This document shows, piece after piece, positions 24,675-40,000 of a DNA stretch of 64,000 bases. Origin of the DNA: Pteria penguin (taxonomy: Eukaryota > Mollusca > Bivalvia > Pterioida > Pteriidae). The first letter of the stretch is position 1. Each line of letters opens with the position of its first letter. The stretch spans positions 41,777,585 through 41,841,584 of the forward strand of contig CM068580.1 in NCBI GenBank assembly GCA_035048485.1, given 5' to 3'. Position numbers and translations under genes: made by a program. Under the pieces are notes generated by a model. It ran no database searches. It saw only the letters and a program-made list of their open reading frames with translations, and was not told where the DNA came from.

Positions 24675-25394
24675 TTCAATTAAATATCACGGTCAAAAAT
24701 TAAAATTCATGTTAACTAAGCTCTTGCCGTTCTATCATTTCACTGATATTTTCCTTTCGTGTTAATATAGACGTGAAGGTGTAACAAGTATTAGAATCAT
24801 TGCCAATTCACTCGCACACTTATCAGATACCCTCAAATCGGAATTCAAACTTGAATAAAGTCTGTCGTGATCACTTCCAAACAAATTCCATCACGTTACG
24901 TAAACTCTTACTTTTAAAGATCAATAAATTTCCCATTTACTTGAATTGAATGTCTTATTCCTTTATAGAATGCAGAATAATTCAATTGTGCAATAGACAT
25001 GTATCCACATAGAAAATCCCCTTCAGCGAGACAGGCGGGTAACCATCACTTGGTTGTTAGTGCGTTAAGGGCCACGAGACATTGACCACTGACGGGCGTA
25101 ACGTCAGCAGCGGAACAAGCAGGTGCTCTCAAGGTTAACTCAACTCTGTATGTTAAACCTGCTTAAGCCGTCAACAGTCGTGTGTATTAATAGCAAGGTG
25201 TTTAAGATGTCGATTTAAATACGAAGTTCAGCATTTAGGGGTTATCATGTCATTTCTTCCCTTCACGCCCTATGATATTAATCTGCAGTGGATTAGCAAG
25301 ATTATGCTGTGCACATCACCTTTATCTCATTCCTTACACAATACACCTACATAAACTTTTCTTGTAAGCCAACAAGGCTACGAAAATGTATTTG
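24675..25394. promoter_or_regulatory. Upstream region of the unknown gene
   Basis: The 5' flank of the minus-strand start at 24674. It includes a more GC-rich patch near 25020-25130. No TATA box or defined site can be assigned. Confidence 0.3.
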
Positions 25395-26345
25395 CTATAT
25401 TCCTGGTAAACTAGAGGGTTATTTACTAACCTCCTGGTAAGCTAGCAGTATTTTGGAAGATTTACATTTGCTCTTCTCCTGAAAACATACGATGCTATGG
25501 TAAAACATTAACTACTAGTATCCTCCGGGTAAGCTAACGGTAACATGAAACTACTTTAACTATCCTCCTGGCAAGCTAGAGGTGTTATATAACATACATT
25601 TACTGGCAAGCTAGAGTTTTGTACTCTAGAATACATTCCCTCCTGGCAAGCTAGAGATGTCCTGTGAAATACTTCACAACTTTCCAGGAAAGATATATAT
25701 TTGCAAAATACATTTACTACCTTTCTGGCAAGCTAGTGGACGAGCGGTGTTGTATAGAATGTATTTACTGTCTCCCTGGCCAGCTATGGCGATGTCATAT
25801 AAAATAATTTACTATCTTTCCGGCAAACACGTGGTCCTATATAAATACATGTGTATTTACCATCTTCCTGGCTAGCAAATGGTGCTATATGAAATACATT
25901 TACTATCTCCTTAGCGAGCTAGCGGTGCTATAAAAGATAATTTACTATCTTCCTGGCTAGCTAGTGATTCTATATAAAATACATTTACTATCTTTCTTGC
26001 TAACACGAGATGCTATATAAGATACATTTACTATTTTCCTGGCCAATAAGCGATGGTATATACAATACGTTAATTGTCTTCCTGGCTAGCACCAAGCGGT
26101 GCTGTATATGATATGTCTACTATCTTCCAATGGTAGCAATGGTATATAAAATACATTTCCTGCATTCCTGGATAGCAAGCTGTGGTATATAAAATACACT
26201 CCCTGTCTTCCTTGCTAACAAGCGGCAGTATATGGAATATATTAATTATCTTCCTAGGCAATCTTGGTTAGCCAGTTGTATTATGTAAAATACATTTACT
26301 ATATTTCTGGTGAGCTAGTGCTGTTCTGGTTGTCCAGAATACATT
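25395..26345. repeat. Degenerate ~57-bp minisatellite
   Basis: Repeated phrase TTTACTATCTTCCTGGC, AAGCTAG, then GTGCTATATAAAATACAT, about 15 times with spacing mostly 55-70 bp. Units differ by substitutions and small indels. No coding frame persists through it. Confidence 0.85.
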
Positions 26346-29300
26346 GCGTAAATCACCCTCTAAATAAGTAGCAAACTAAAAGACCTCACACAGGAAAATA
26401 ATCAAAGCACGTTCACAACATTATAAACGATACACAGAGTTCATTCAATGGCCCCTTGTATCATCCTTGTAGAGTTCGCTTAGATCACGTGGTATCCTAG
26501 CAGAAGTTCATTCTCGAGAAGTTTGGAGAGCTGTCTTATAATTTGGAGAACTCTCTATATAATCCAAGAGGTCTTTAAATATTTGAGCCCATGTCACGTT
26601 GACGTTTCATTACACAAGTATTAATATGTATGTAATTCAACTGTTCAGATTATATGCTACCATATCCACCAGACAAATTATCTGATTTTATGACAGGAGA
26701 CGCTGTCTGGATCACCTTCACCAGTAATCAAGCAGAATATGAACAATCAAACATCACGTGACGTTACAAGTCGTCGACTGTGTAAGATCTGATAAAGTTG
26801 TTAGTAGTCTATGATATGATAGATAATGAAATCCAAATTATTTGATATTGATTGAAATTACAAATGACAGGTGGTAGCAATACCATCAAGAGGTTTGCGA
26901 ATCGAACAGAATCAGTTCAACAGATCATATTCAAAATTCCCTAATTAACTTTGAAGAGCAGTGCAGACATCAGAGCATAATGCTAATAGAGTATAATGCA
27001 TTTGTAATTGAGGTTTACATTTATTTAGATATAAAGAAATTGTCAATCGAGGGCCGTCTGCAGTCGTGTCTGAAGATGAGTCGATAATGGAACATCTTAT
27101 GGAGAATTCGAAAGAGTGGATTATTAAACTATTATAATCAAAGAAACGTGTAAAATATATTCTTGGCAAGATATTATTCTACAAAGGGCTTACATTTCAT
27201 TGAAACACAAGTCCAATCCTTGTATAAAACTTCAAAAGATACTACAGACACTTTATTTTTACCAAATCTTAATAAAATTTGAACAATGAAATGAAGAAAT
27301 GTAAATATGAAAATTAGACAGACGTAAAATGTTACTCAGTAAAGTTTACAGAGGGACAACCAAATTCAATATCTAAATACCACTCTTTGGATTCTCAACA
27401 TACCAATGCTTCTCTGTATTTCATCAAGTCAGTACAACCCCCCCCCCCCTCGCCCCGAATTAATTCTATTATTGATAGTATATCTCTATTCATCTTAATA
27501 TGCTTTATTAGACATCTATATTCAATACATGAAATAATAAAGACCCCCCATATTTTATCCCATTACACATAATCTTCAAATCATTTCGTCTCTAGATCCC
27601 CTGAGATTACAATTATTTTGCTTTTATTGAATGGTCATTCATTTCAATGCAGCTTTAACAAGGCATCATTGAGGCATTTGAAGTAATGATACATACAATA
27701 CTGCAATACCACTTTGTCAACAATAAAGGTCCTCGCATAGGGTCATTCGTGGTCACTTCATTTAAATGTTGACGTTTCTATAAATGTCATTGGAATGGAA
27801 AATATAGTACATCATCTAATGAAAGAATAACACAAGCAACTTCAATGGGAGCGCTGAATCAAGATATATTAATATTGTGAGAAAGCATTATGTGTCTTGG
27901 TTGGGTGGGTAAAACCAGAGGACATAGCCTTACAGGTGCATGGTATAAACATCTGGAGTCTAGACATCGTATAATGGACAACAAGAGGTCCAGATAGCCT
28001 CATATACTGGGAAACAGAAAGCTGCTGGATCCTAAACTTTGGACTATGAATATTGGACGTCGAACATTTAAACACGAAACGATGTGCAAATCGTTAAGCC
28101 TTTGGTTAAGATAATGTACTATGAACGAGTTAATGATCATCTATTTATCAAATATAACAACTTTTGGACCTATAGAAAAATTAGGTTCTGTAAATATTTC
28201 TACTGAAATTCACACTAATGACTCAAATACAAATTACAAGTTGAAGGTACCATGAATTATGTCGTAAATTTCCTTTAATTCAATAAATATTTAGTCCAGA
28301 TGCCATAAGAAGAAAAAAAGAAAATCAAAGACACGACACTTATGTCTTTCGTATCTAGAGACATTTGTGTTGTATGTGTTTGTAGCAACAGATATCGTAC
28401 CAAGTTCATGTCCAACACAAATATACCATAAAACGTAAGGAACCGGAGTTTGTTGTTCCATTTAAAAGACAAGACGTATGTGCCTTTTGAAAGCCTAGAT
28501 ATCAAAGACAAGACAAAGCTGTCGACATCATATCAAATTCCTCGATATCTATAAAATTAATAATACGTACAAGGAAAAGTATATAGCCTTGATATCATTT
28601 CTAGTCCACTATATTCAATCTCAGGGACAAGCTAAAGATGTTTTGTCCCGAGTACACATAATAGGTAAGACAAGAGAGTTACTTGTCCTAGATATTCTGT
28701 ATCTAAGTGGTCCGGGTACCATTAAATATACGACAATAGGGTCCCACGTATTACTCATCGTTTCAAATCCCTAGATAGTTGTTTTACGGATATTGCATAA
28801 CGTTCAAGCAGCGAGATTTAGGGCAAAAAATGCTAACCAGCAGAGTTTGATTGTATTTGCTCGATTAAACGCTCCTTCAGTTTTTAAATATAATTTCACT
28901 GGATACGCGAATGCAGTCTGTTAAACTGAACAACGTAGAAAACAAGAGTAAACCTTGCTTTTGTCATGTCAAACATCGTGAGCAGCCCTGTGCACCTACA
29001 TCAAAGCACGTCAAAATATTTACTTAAACGCAGCGTCACTGTACAATCAATCATACTTATTACACAGTGTGATCTTGGCTACATATCTCAAAGGTATATT
29101 GAAAATCTGCCTTCAGGTGACATCAGTACAATAGTCGCCCTAATCTAGTAAGATATGTCATTCCCGCATTGTCTTCAGTAGTAAATAAAACAGCCGTATC
29201 AGCATATTCTTTCATTTTTGTAGTTAACAAAAATAGTTTGATGCTAAAATTTCCAAGTTCTCCATTTTGTCATGGATAATAAGCATCCGAAATGAAAGAA

Positions 29301-32300
29301 CGGGTGGGACTGAAATATTTTGAGACTATGTATAACGTATTTAAATCGCATATATCTATGTCTTGGAAGATTGGCTTATTGCCGTAAGGTGAAGGTCGCT
29401 GCCAGACCCGGTCAATAAATTCCAGTCATGCATGTCTATGTAATATATATCTGAGGGTGTTGATTACCGATACCATCTTTATGTACATGATTCGTGGTGT
29501 AAGACGGGTTATAATCAGTGTCACGAGACGGCTGGGTTCAAATTCAGGTAAGAGGCGACGTCGAGCAACAACCACACACCATGTTTCCTCCTTATTAGAA
29601 ACTCTGATCACCTCCCCCCCCCCCCCCCCACTTCCCTCTCCCTTTCCCACAACCTGGACAAAATGGATTTGTCCCATAAAGTTATCAATAATAACCATGT
29701 ATGTTCTCGGTTGTAATCAAAGGTACTTCTTTACAAATGACTTTTTCTAGCCAAAACCAAGAATACTGCAGTATGTCTATGAAGTCAGGCAGCACATTTG
29801 TTTCACAATCGTTGGTTTCAAGATAGCAACTTTCTTAAAACAGAAAAAACACAATTTTCCTACAGTTCACAGTCAGTGACAATCTGCTATGTATGCTCGC
29901 ATGTTCAAGCATGCATATTGTTTTATCTGGAAGGCATACAATATGAAGTAGATCTACATGGCCGCATGTGTTTGACCAAGATTACAGCAATTCAATCTAT
30001 ATTTTGGTTTTGACATACGCAATTCAAAACGTCAAGCTACGCAACTAATAGTGACTACGACCTTGAATGATTTCAAGTTAAGATCAAGATACATTCTTAT
30101 GCAATGGGAAATTATCCTGTGTAAATCTTAAATTATTCAATCATCAAAACGATTGTAGAGTTATATCGCCTTGGCAACAATTCATTACCTATGCCCACCA
30201 CGGTCTGGTCTTGAAACAAGACACTATGTTGCACACTTGCACACTATCTTGTGTCAGACAAAACAAAGCATGAACTGACAGACGAATGGACGAACAAATA
30301 TCAGATGAATACCTAATGTACAATACATCGCATGAATTAGACAGACACTATACAGGATAACGTAGCAAGACATCGCTCGGTCGGTGAAAGTCGTTTAATG
30401 GGGAATATGAATGTTTACAGTAGCATTACGTTAAATGAACTTTGCAGCTATCGCTATACTGAAACAATATGAGTATCAAATATAAATTTAATTTTTAAGT
30501 CGACAGGATCGACAAAGGTCGATTTCATATTAATTTACAAGCGTTTATACCGCATTTATTCAATAAAATTCAAATGTGAAACCATTTGATGTGGCTCAAT
30601 TAATGGCAATCCCAAGTAATAAAATATCAGTTCATATACATTAAATGTCACAGATAAGGGCTGGATAAACTGAATATATCTATTACACTTGTATAACTAG
30701 ACATCTTCGAAGGATTGGCATTCATCGAGTATTCAGGTAGGCTACATGAAAACAAAAATAACCGAGACAAGTTTCATCTACAAGGTAGGCGTCTTCATGC
30801 ACGGTAACGTTTGAATGTTTTGTGTTTTATCAAATACACTCAGTGTATTTAAGTTCATGTTAGGATACAATCGAGACGCATGTCATTACATAAACAAGCA
30901 GCCAAAAAACGAAGGACAACCCATCTGAATCGATCAAAATGTTTTATCAATCTTCCAGACTGTCTCTATGTTTGTCTCTGTGCCTGTTTACACAGACTAT
31001 TGTTTTTCTCATCTTGTTTAGCTCAATATCTACTAAACCTTCTCTACAATTGTATGTCGTGTCTAGCATTCTCTACACTTCCTCTACTAGTATGTCAGTG
31101 TCGGTTATGTTTACCATTGCCTTTACCATTTCCTTTACTTGTTTGTCTTCGTCTCCACTAGTTTCTATCGACACATCCCTGCTTCCGAGTCAACAATTCT
31201 TTTGTCTACTTTGTTTTTACTTGTCTCTAATACTATCTCTATGTTTTCCGCATTAACGGTATCCTTTGTCTGCAGCATCTACTTTTGTCGACTCTCTTTA
31301 CTGTAGCCTTAGTATCTATTAGTGTATTCAGGAACTTTCCCTCCACTTTTTTTCACCGATAGGTATATCGACGCTGTCGAAGTCTCTTGGTCTATCCCGG
31401 TCAAATCTAGTTTTAAAAAGCTTTCTCTTTTAAAATTTGTCTGTTAAGCTTGTCTATGTTTTCATATTGCACTTTTTTCTTATGTTAGTCTTTATATCTA
31501 TGGCATCAGTCTGTTCCGTTAAGCCATCCCGACTATTTCTCTCTAATGGCATGTCTACTTACATAATTCTCTTTCAGCATGTCTACTTATATAATTTTTA
31601 TCATACAATTTTAAAGATTTTTTGTATACGTTACTGTTTTATGCCAAACCAAAATTATTTCATTTGTATGATGGCGGCACCTGCTGGGTACATGATCTAA
31701 TGTTACCTATGTAACAGACCTAACAAAGCGGTGTGGGATATTTACGTGCCGACATATACCGTTTAATACACGGGTCCTCGATTTAAACGCTATCATTCGA
31801 GGGATAGACAGAGAGTCAAATAATGCATTACCTGGGCTAATTTGCACATAGTTGTCAGTGTTTTCACTACTTTGTCATGCATCTTTATATTTTACGAGTC
31901 TTTTTTGGATCGGATCTCAAGCGTTAGTATCTAACAAAAGAGTCTCTCAAGACAATCGTTGTCTTCACTCGTCCGTCTTTGTCTCAACAAGTCTCCTATA
32001 TTTACCTCCGTGTTTGTCTCCCTTGGGCTTTTTCCATTCCTTATGTAATCTTTAAAACAATGTCGCCATTTTCTGTCACTTCTGTAAGCCTTTGTTTATC
32101 AACACTGTCCAATCTCTGTCATAACTACCTCCACAAATCTATCAAGACTTTGTATGTCTGCAGTTGTGGTCATCTTATTTTCAGTCTTCTGTCTATATCC
32201 ATTATTTCACTATCTGCCATACAAGTTTACAACTATTGTGTCTTCACCAGTCTCTAAATGGTAGCAACACTGTTCTGTTACTATAATATATAATTGTATA

Positions 32301-33785
32301 TGTTCTCTTATCTGCACAGTCTGTCTCAATTACCGCTCAGACTACTTGAACACTGCATCTGATTTCTGAATCATGCGATTGGAGGCGATTTTGTCAGGTT
32401 ACAATCACCTGGCAATACCTACCTTGACCTTAAAATGCGATCGCATAAGCGATTGGCCGTAAGATACGTAATCATCACATGACTGATGGCTTGTTTGGCC
32501 GTACGATAAGTGAAGATCGCAGTGTTAATCATAAGATCTGCGATTAATCGTGATGGTATACGCCTGATCACATGATCGATCGCCGCTACCTGCGACCAAC
32601 CTGCAACGGCTCTGTAGTCCCACGATTGTAAAGTCGCAATCGTTAGATAGTGCAACCACTCTTTAAAGTTTTACCACCGATCGCAAGGTCGCACGAAAGG
32701 TGTTACCATGAAGCACAAGGGCATACCGCCAGTAGTACGATAAATGTCCAAGCCCTGTGACATGCGATTATGCTCGACTTGTGGTTCGTAAATGAACGAC
32801 TTGTCACTTGGCCTCTTTAAAACCAATTACCATATGGAAGATACGAAGTTCTAAATACTGAAAACGACCTGACAGTGACTGGTTGTGTACAATCACCCAC
32901 AACCTTTACGATCAGTCGTACACTTTTTCCGATTTATCACAATTTCAGAAAGTTTGGGTCTTAAGAAGTTGTAATTTGGTCGCAGAATTTGTGTGACTGG
33001 GGTCTTGCACTGACTTATCTTGTTCTTGTTGTTTCATCTACCTATTGTACAGCTCTGTCTCAACTTTATACATCTCTGTCTCAACCGCTTTGTTTTGATG
33101 TCTCCATTACTGGTCAAGATTGTGTTTACCTACAGTAATCTATTTAGAAGACAAATGAGATGTCTAATGCCACCATGCCACAGACAAACGTAAATCAGAA
33201 CAGTACATGTGACTCTTCAGCTTAAATTGATCTAAGTTATTTGCTTGATAGTATCTCGCACCCATTCAGGAAATATTTTTATGCTTCCAAAGTTTGATGT
33301 AATCTGATATCCTTGCACCAAGCAAATTATGACCTTTCATGTAACAAAACCTTCTCATGTTTTCTAGGTTACACAAAACTATCCTTTTGAAGGGTTTCAA
33401 ACTAAGCCTTTCTACTGAGTTTTAATTTTTCATCCTCAAACTTTTGAACAGATCAAGTTTGAAAAATAATTCACATGTAGTGGACCAGGACTTTTCCATT
33501 TCTATCAAGTTTAAAAAAAATAACTTCACATGTAGGGGACCATGAGATTTTCATTTCTATCAAGTTTGATATATTTACAAAGCTTCTTTCCAGAAGAAGG
33601 TACTAGTATGTGGAAAATGACAAATGCCCGATGAACTGTTATTGTAATATATCACTCAGCCCTTATATTAATGTAGCTATGTCCACAAGGCACATCTCAA
33701 TACTTACAGGTGTACTGATAAATATTTTTCATTAACTTTGTAAATATCAATATTACTTACAGAAGACTTCTAGACCAAAATATTC
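26346..33785. other. 7.4-kb stretch without a recognised gene
   Basis: No exon with family motifs was seen on either strand. Local features: C-runs near 27428 and 29612, a T/C-rich stretch with many TGTCT words at 30940-32250, a GCGATC/GATCGC-rich stretch at 32360-32710, and two ~75-bp imperfect repeats containing TTTCTATCAAGTTT at 33470-33575. None is assignable. Confidence 0.4.
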
Positions 33786-33791
33786 TTTATT
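33786..33791 (-). terminator. UROD: UROD poly(A) signal AATAAA
   Basis: AATAAA on the minus strand, 55 bases past the UROD stop codon. This gives a short 3' UTR and fits a normal cleavage signal position. Confidence 0.7.
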
Positions 33792-33845
33792 CAAATAATG
33801 TATGAGGAGAAAAAGGTGATTTGGATGAAAAGTTTTGCACCAGAC

Positions 33846-34010
33846 CTATTGAAGATCATTAATTTCTTCTGAATACATGTGAACTGCGTCTATAAATGTC
33901 CGTACACTTTCTGGATCTACATCTTTACTAATACCATGTCCTAGATTAGCTATGTATCGCTGTGTTCCAAATTTCTGCAACATTTCTTTCACTGCATGCT
34001 TCAGCTCCTC
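33846..34010 (-). CDS. UROD: UROD exon 10 (stop)
   Basis: 165 nt including TAG. Residues 320-373 include RYIANLGHG with the active-site His344, then [13 protein letters not shown]. The acceptor AATTTGAAG has a poor pyrimidine tract but keeps alignment without gaps. Confidence 0.93.
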   Translation of the reverse strand, partial: EELKHAVKEMLQKFGTQRYIANLGHGISKDVDPESVRTFIDAVHMYSEEINDLQ

Positions 34011-37000
34011 CTTCAAATTCATTTTAAAAAGTAATTAAGAATAGTTTAAATCCAAATAATTATAAAATGGTATGCTTGTATAAATAATGTTTTCTTTTAA
34101 AATAGGGAACATCAATGACATTCTATATATCTGACATCTTGGACATGTTTCCCTGTAACAGATATTTAGTGTGTACACTTTTAGTATCAAATCTACATTG
34201 TATAAAGCCTGCAATATGCCCATCATTTTATTTCATCAAATTTTCAATAATGTCATAACCTTTGTGAAAATTCTATATAACAACCTTTACTCGCTTTACT
34301 TTTATGACTCATATCATGAAAATGTGTACCAAAAAATAAAAAAGGATATAAAGCTTGCAATTACATTTGTACAATTTGTTTTGCAATTTATTTCAAAACT
34401 TTTCAGTATTTGCATTTGATAGCTTTCCCCTCTACCCAGTTTCTAAAATCCTGCACTGGTATGATATTGTTCTGTAAGGACACATGGTCCTATTATTTGT
34501 GTCTTTGATAAAATATAAATTCATGATGAATAGAGAGATCTGTATTTCAAATAGGCAGAACAATTTAAAAAATTTTGTTCTTTCTTTTAGGCTTTCTTTT
34601 AGGTATAATAATAATTTTTTTTACTCAAAATTCTAATTAATATTTGGGAAAAGCAAGCGTAAATAATTAATCAACAATAGTGTTACAATAACCATAGGAA
34701 TATAATCAATTTTATTTCCAAACTAAAATATTGATTTTTTGCCATTATCTTTCCTGTTTTGTTGCAAACGAAAAGTCTATGTCAATATATATGGGAATGC
34801 TACAAACGCATAAAGTGATTTCCTGATAAGATGAACTGTCCTCAAAAAATACTTTTTATGACAGTAACTCACCTTTGACGCATATAATGCTGTTGGGTCG
34901 AGATTTCCTTGTAAAGTAACTTGTGTACCAACTAAACGCCTGAAAAAGATAGCAAATACAATGAGAGTTATTTGACCTTACATGAATTCTTCCATATGAC
35001 ATGAGCAACACCTACACTGCATAATATGCCTGTCTTTTCAAAGCAGCAACCTTCTAGAAAGGCAATAATTCTTGTAGAATTTAGTCACATACAATAACAA
35101 TAAACAAGATCTGTGTTTTTTCATGTTCTAAAGTTCGTATTACAAGAATGAACTTTCTGTGACTTAGCATGTAAAAATTAATTTTGCCTAAGTTCATTAT
35201 GACCTTTCAAGTATTTCCCTTGGATCAAGGTCATGACACAGTTCCACACCATTTGAAGACCTGCATGTCTTGAAGTGTACGAAAAATGCCATGTAAACAC
35301 CCCTACATGAGTTATTTAGAAGTGAAAAAAAAAACAGAAAAAATGTTTTAGTATTTTTAATGAAATAAACCTTAATTACTACCTTACCTGGCATGGGTAG
35401 GTTTAATTGTCCAGTCTATAGACACTACATCATATCCACTTTTACTTAAATCTTCAACTGCAAAATGCCCATCTTTAACAAAGACCACCTACGGACATAA
35501 CAGATAAACTTACATTAATCAAAATAATTTAAGTCAACAGACAGGTAATTCATGACATTCTGAATACATAGAGATCAAATGTAAAATGCTGAATCTTTTT
35601 AATTGTTGAGTAGATCAGAAATGAGGAATATTCATTTTCAAATTACATGTAATTATTTTCAGCGAATTCATTGAAAAGACTGAATAATCCTGAGAATTGA
35701 GATTGCAGGAATATATAAATCTACAACTGAACCGATTTTTATATTTGGCAACAAACAGTGCATATGTTTATAGACATAATACAATTAATGAACAGATACA
35801 GATCAGGAATGTGCCAAAGACTTGTATATTTAAGCTTAATCTTAAAATCCTTCCATAGTTGTACACATTATTATCAGGAGCTAAGTTTATCAGATGTAAA
35901 ATACATCTACTGCTTGCATCCAGAATTATCATTTGATCAGTTTTATCATCCCAGCTTTTACACACAAACTGCATTTGAGAACAAGAATTTTCTCTTGCAT
36001 TTGCCAACAATTCAGATATAATATTCTAAAAAGTGAAAAACATGGAAGAAAATAAAGATTTGCATATTCCTCTGACTGTCATACATGTGTAATTCTTTGA
36101 CAGGATTTCAGAACTAAATTGCTTCTCAGAAGAATGAATACAAATTAAATTTATTTTGTGTATATTTTGAATCAATAAGGTAATAATATTAGCCAAAACC
36201 AATTGAAAATTGTTTCAAAGAGATCCTGCTATTTCCTTGCATTAGTGTGTTATAAATGGCACTTGTTATATATAGATTGCTATTAAAAAATAACTGTGTA
36301 CACTTGCATATGGTTACTGTGTAATTTTTGTATGTTTATGCAAACAAAAAAGTTACAACCTCTAAAAGTATCTTTTTCTAATCTGACCAAATTTAACCTA
36401 AATTATCTAAGTTAAGTTATAAGAAACAGAATCACATGTTGTTTTTATCAAACTTACATGCTACTTCTATACTAGAGAAAAATTTCCAAAACCTTCTTGT
36501 CTAACTAGCACTATAATTCTTGAATTGCTTGCTAACACAATAATGATCCAAAAAAGACTTTAAAGAGCTTTAAATTATGGAAAAATTTATATAAATTGGT
36601 AAGAAAGAAACTCTAAGTGTGTCTGGCTTTGTAAAACAAATATGTATAATAGTTTTAATGCAACTATTGTGTTAATACTTACCCTTGGTAAAACTTTTAT
36701 AAATGTATCTACAGTATTATTGCTACCACTGGTACTGATTTTTCTGATGTACTAGTCTGCATAGTGTTACATTTACAATAATTACATGTTAGTTTCAATG
36801 AACTCACCTACATGTTACAGTCTTACACCTAACACTGACAAAGCTTAACAAGAACCAAGGTACAGCCAAATTATCTATACAGTGCAACATATATCATTGA
36901 TACCAACTCCAACACCTACAAATGGTACAGCTTTACATCTAACACTGATAAAGCTTACCAAGAACCAAGGTACAGTCAAATTATCTATACAGTGCAACAT

Positions 37001-40000
37001 AAATCATTGATACCAGCTCCAACACCTACAAATGGTACAGCTTTACATCTAACACTGATAAAGCTTACCAAGAACCAAGGTACAGTCAAATTATCTATAC
37101 AGTGCAACATAAATCACTGATACCAGCTCCAACACCTACAAATGGTACAGCTTTACATCTAACACTGATAAAGCTTACCAAGAACCAAGGTATAGTCAAA
37201 TTATCAGTACAGAGTAACACCAATCACGGCTCTAACACCTACAAATAGTACAGCCTGACACCTAACACTGATAAAGCTGAACAAGAATCAAGGTGCAGCA
37301 AAATTATCAGTACAGAGTAACAACAATCAGTGATGCCAGCTCAACACCTACAAATAGTACAGCCTTACATATAACACTGATAAAGCCGAACAAGAACCAA
37401 GGTACAGCCAAATTATCAGTACAAAGTAAGACCAATCAGTGATGCCATCTCTAACACCTATAAATAGTACAGCCTTACATCTAACATTGATAAAGCTTAC
37501 CAAGAACCAAGGTACAGCCAAATTATCAAAACAGCATAACACACATCAATGATGCCAGCTCTAACACCTACAAATATTTATACACGAATAAGACTTAATC
37601 CTCTTTACTATGTAAACCAATGTTTTCAAGAATTAATGGATTCTTGCTGATTTTTTTCCTTTCAAATATATTTATTTATTCTTCCAGTTTCTCCTATTAT
37701 TATAATAAATGTCAATATTGCTATCTATTATGTACCTTTGTATAATAGTTTTCTCCCATTTTGCATGTGCTCTTACAAAAAAATAATTTTCATGTTCATA
37801 ATGTCATCAATAGAGATGAATTGATATAAGTTTATAAGTATTTATTTACTTGTTTTCAGATCTCTAATGTAATTCTCCATACTATGTTGATGTAAAATAT
37901 TGTTAGGAAATAAATATTTATACTTACACCTACAAATAGTACAGCCTTACATCTAACACTGATAAAGCTTACCAAGAACCAAGGTACAGCTAAATTATCA
38001 ATACAGTATAACACCAAACACTGATGCCAGCTCTAGCACTTACAAATAGTACAGCCTTACACTTAACACTGATAAAGCTTACCAAGAACCAAGGTACAGC
38101 TAAATTATCAATACAGTATAACACCAAACACTGATGCCAGCTCCAACATTTACATATAGTACAGCCTTACATCTAATGCTGAAAAAGCTTACCAAGAACC
38201 AAGGTACAGCCATATTATCAATACAGTAAAACACCAAACACAGAGGTAAGCTTTAACACTGCATACTGCAAACAGTACAGCCTTACACTTAACATTGATA
38301 AAGCTTAACATGTCTCAAAGATACAGCCAAACAATTAAGCATCAATACAGCGAAACACTAACAAATGATAGTCCCTTTATTACCTATTTCTGGTACAGCC
38401 TGGGTAAATCCAAAAACCTGAAACCATTGATACAGTCCAATACCTAATACTGATACAGCTAATGCCTACCACTGATACAGCCTAATACCTAATACTGATA
38501 CAGCTAATGCCTTCCACTGATACAGCTAATGCCTACCACTGATACAGCCCAATACCTAATACTGATACAGCTAATGCCTACCACTGATACAGCCTAATAC
38601 CTAATACTGATACAGCTAATGCCTACCACTGATACAGCCCAATACCTAACACTGATACAGCTGATGCCTACCATTGATACAGCCTTAATACCTAATACTG
38701 ATACAGCTAATGCCTACCACTGATACAGCCTAATACCTAATACTGATACAGTTAATGCCTACCACTGATACAGTCTAATACCTAACATTGATACAGCTAA
38801 TGCCTACCACTGATACAGCCTAATACCTAATACTGATACAACTAATGCCTACCATTGATACAGCCTAATACCTAATACTGATACAACTAATGCCTACCAC
38901 TGATACAGTCTAATACCTAACACTGATACAGCTAATGCCTACAATTGATACAGCCTAATACCTAATACTGATACAACCAATGCCTACCACTGATACAGCC
39001 CAATATCTAACACTGATACAGCTAATGCCTACCACTGATACAGCCTAATGCCTAACACTGATACACACAATGATTGGTTTACAGCTGTCACACATCAACT
39101 GTATATATCTTATACACGTCAGCTCTTATGCCACTATTCACGTCAATGACGGTGGTGTAAATTCGATGATGTCAATGACTGAGTAGTGACGTCAAAAGTT
39201 ACACAATAAAGTTGTTAACTAACATGACCACCAAAGGTAACAATACCAGTATAGTAATAACCACAAATAATACAGAATAATGCCATCGGTGGGATAAATT
39301 CATTACATAGTTATTTGGTGACTGGGTATGAGATGATACATGGTCAGTAAATGTTATACCCGGTTTGGTTCCATCTCCCCAGGTGTAAAATTTACTGACC
39401 ATATATCATCCCATACCCAGCCACCGAATGACTATGTAACTAATCTTACCTCCCAATGCTGTAGCCTAATACCTACCACTAATACAACCTAATACCTACC
39501 ACTTATACCACCTAATACCTACCACTAATACAACCTAATACCTACCACTTATACCACCTAATACCTATAACTAATACAACCTAATACCTACCACTAATAC
39601 AACCTAATGCCTACCACTTATACAACCTAATACCTACCACTAATACAACCTAATGCCTACCACTAATACAACCTAATACCTACCACTTATACCAACTAAT
39701 ACCTACCACTAATACAACCTAATACCTACCACTAATACAACCTAATACCTACCACCTACCACTAATACAACCTAATTCCTACCACTTATACAACCTAATA
39801 CCTACCACTTATACCACACAATACCTACCACTAATACAACCTAATACTTACCACTAATACAACCTAATACCTACCACTAATACAACCTAATGCCTACCAC
39901 TAATACAACCTAATACTACAACCTAATGCCTACCACTAATACAACCTAATACTTACCACTAATACAACCTAATACCTACCACTAATACAACCTAATGCCT

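Noticed and set aside
29426..29750. 90-97 residue frames around a C-run
   Set aside because: Both strands are open through a poly-C/G tract; no motif or splice context supports a gene.
30880..32257. Several Ser/Leu/Cys-rich frames in a T/C-rich stretch
   Set aside because: Composition bias (TGTCT/TCTC words) produces overlapping frames with signal-peptide-like hydrophobicity; no domain or consistent exon structure.
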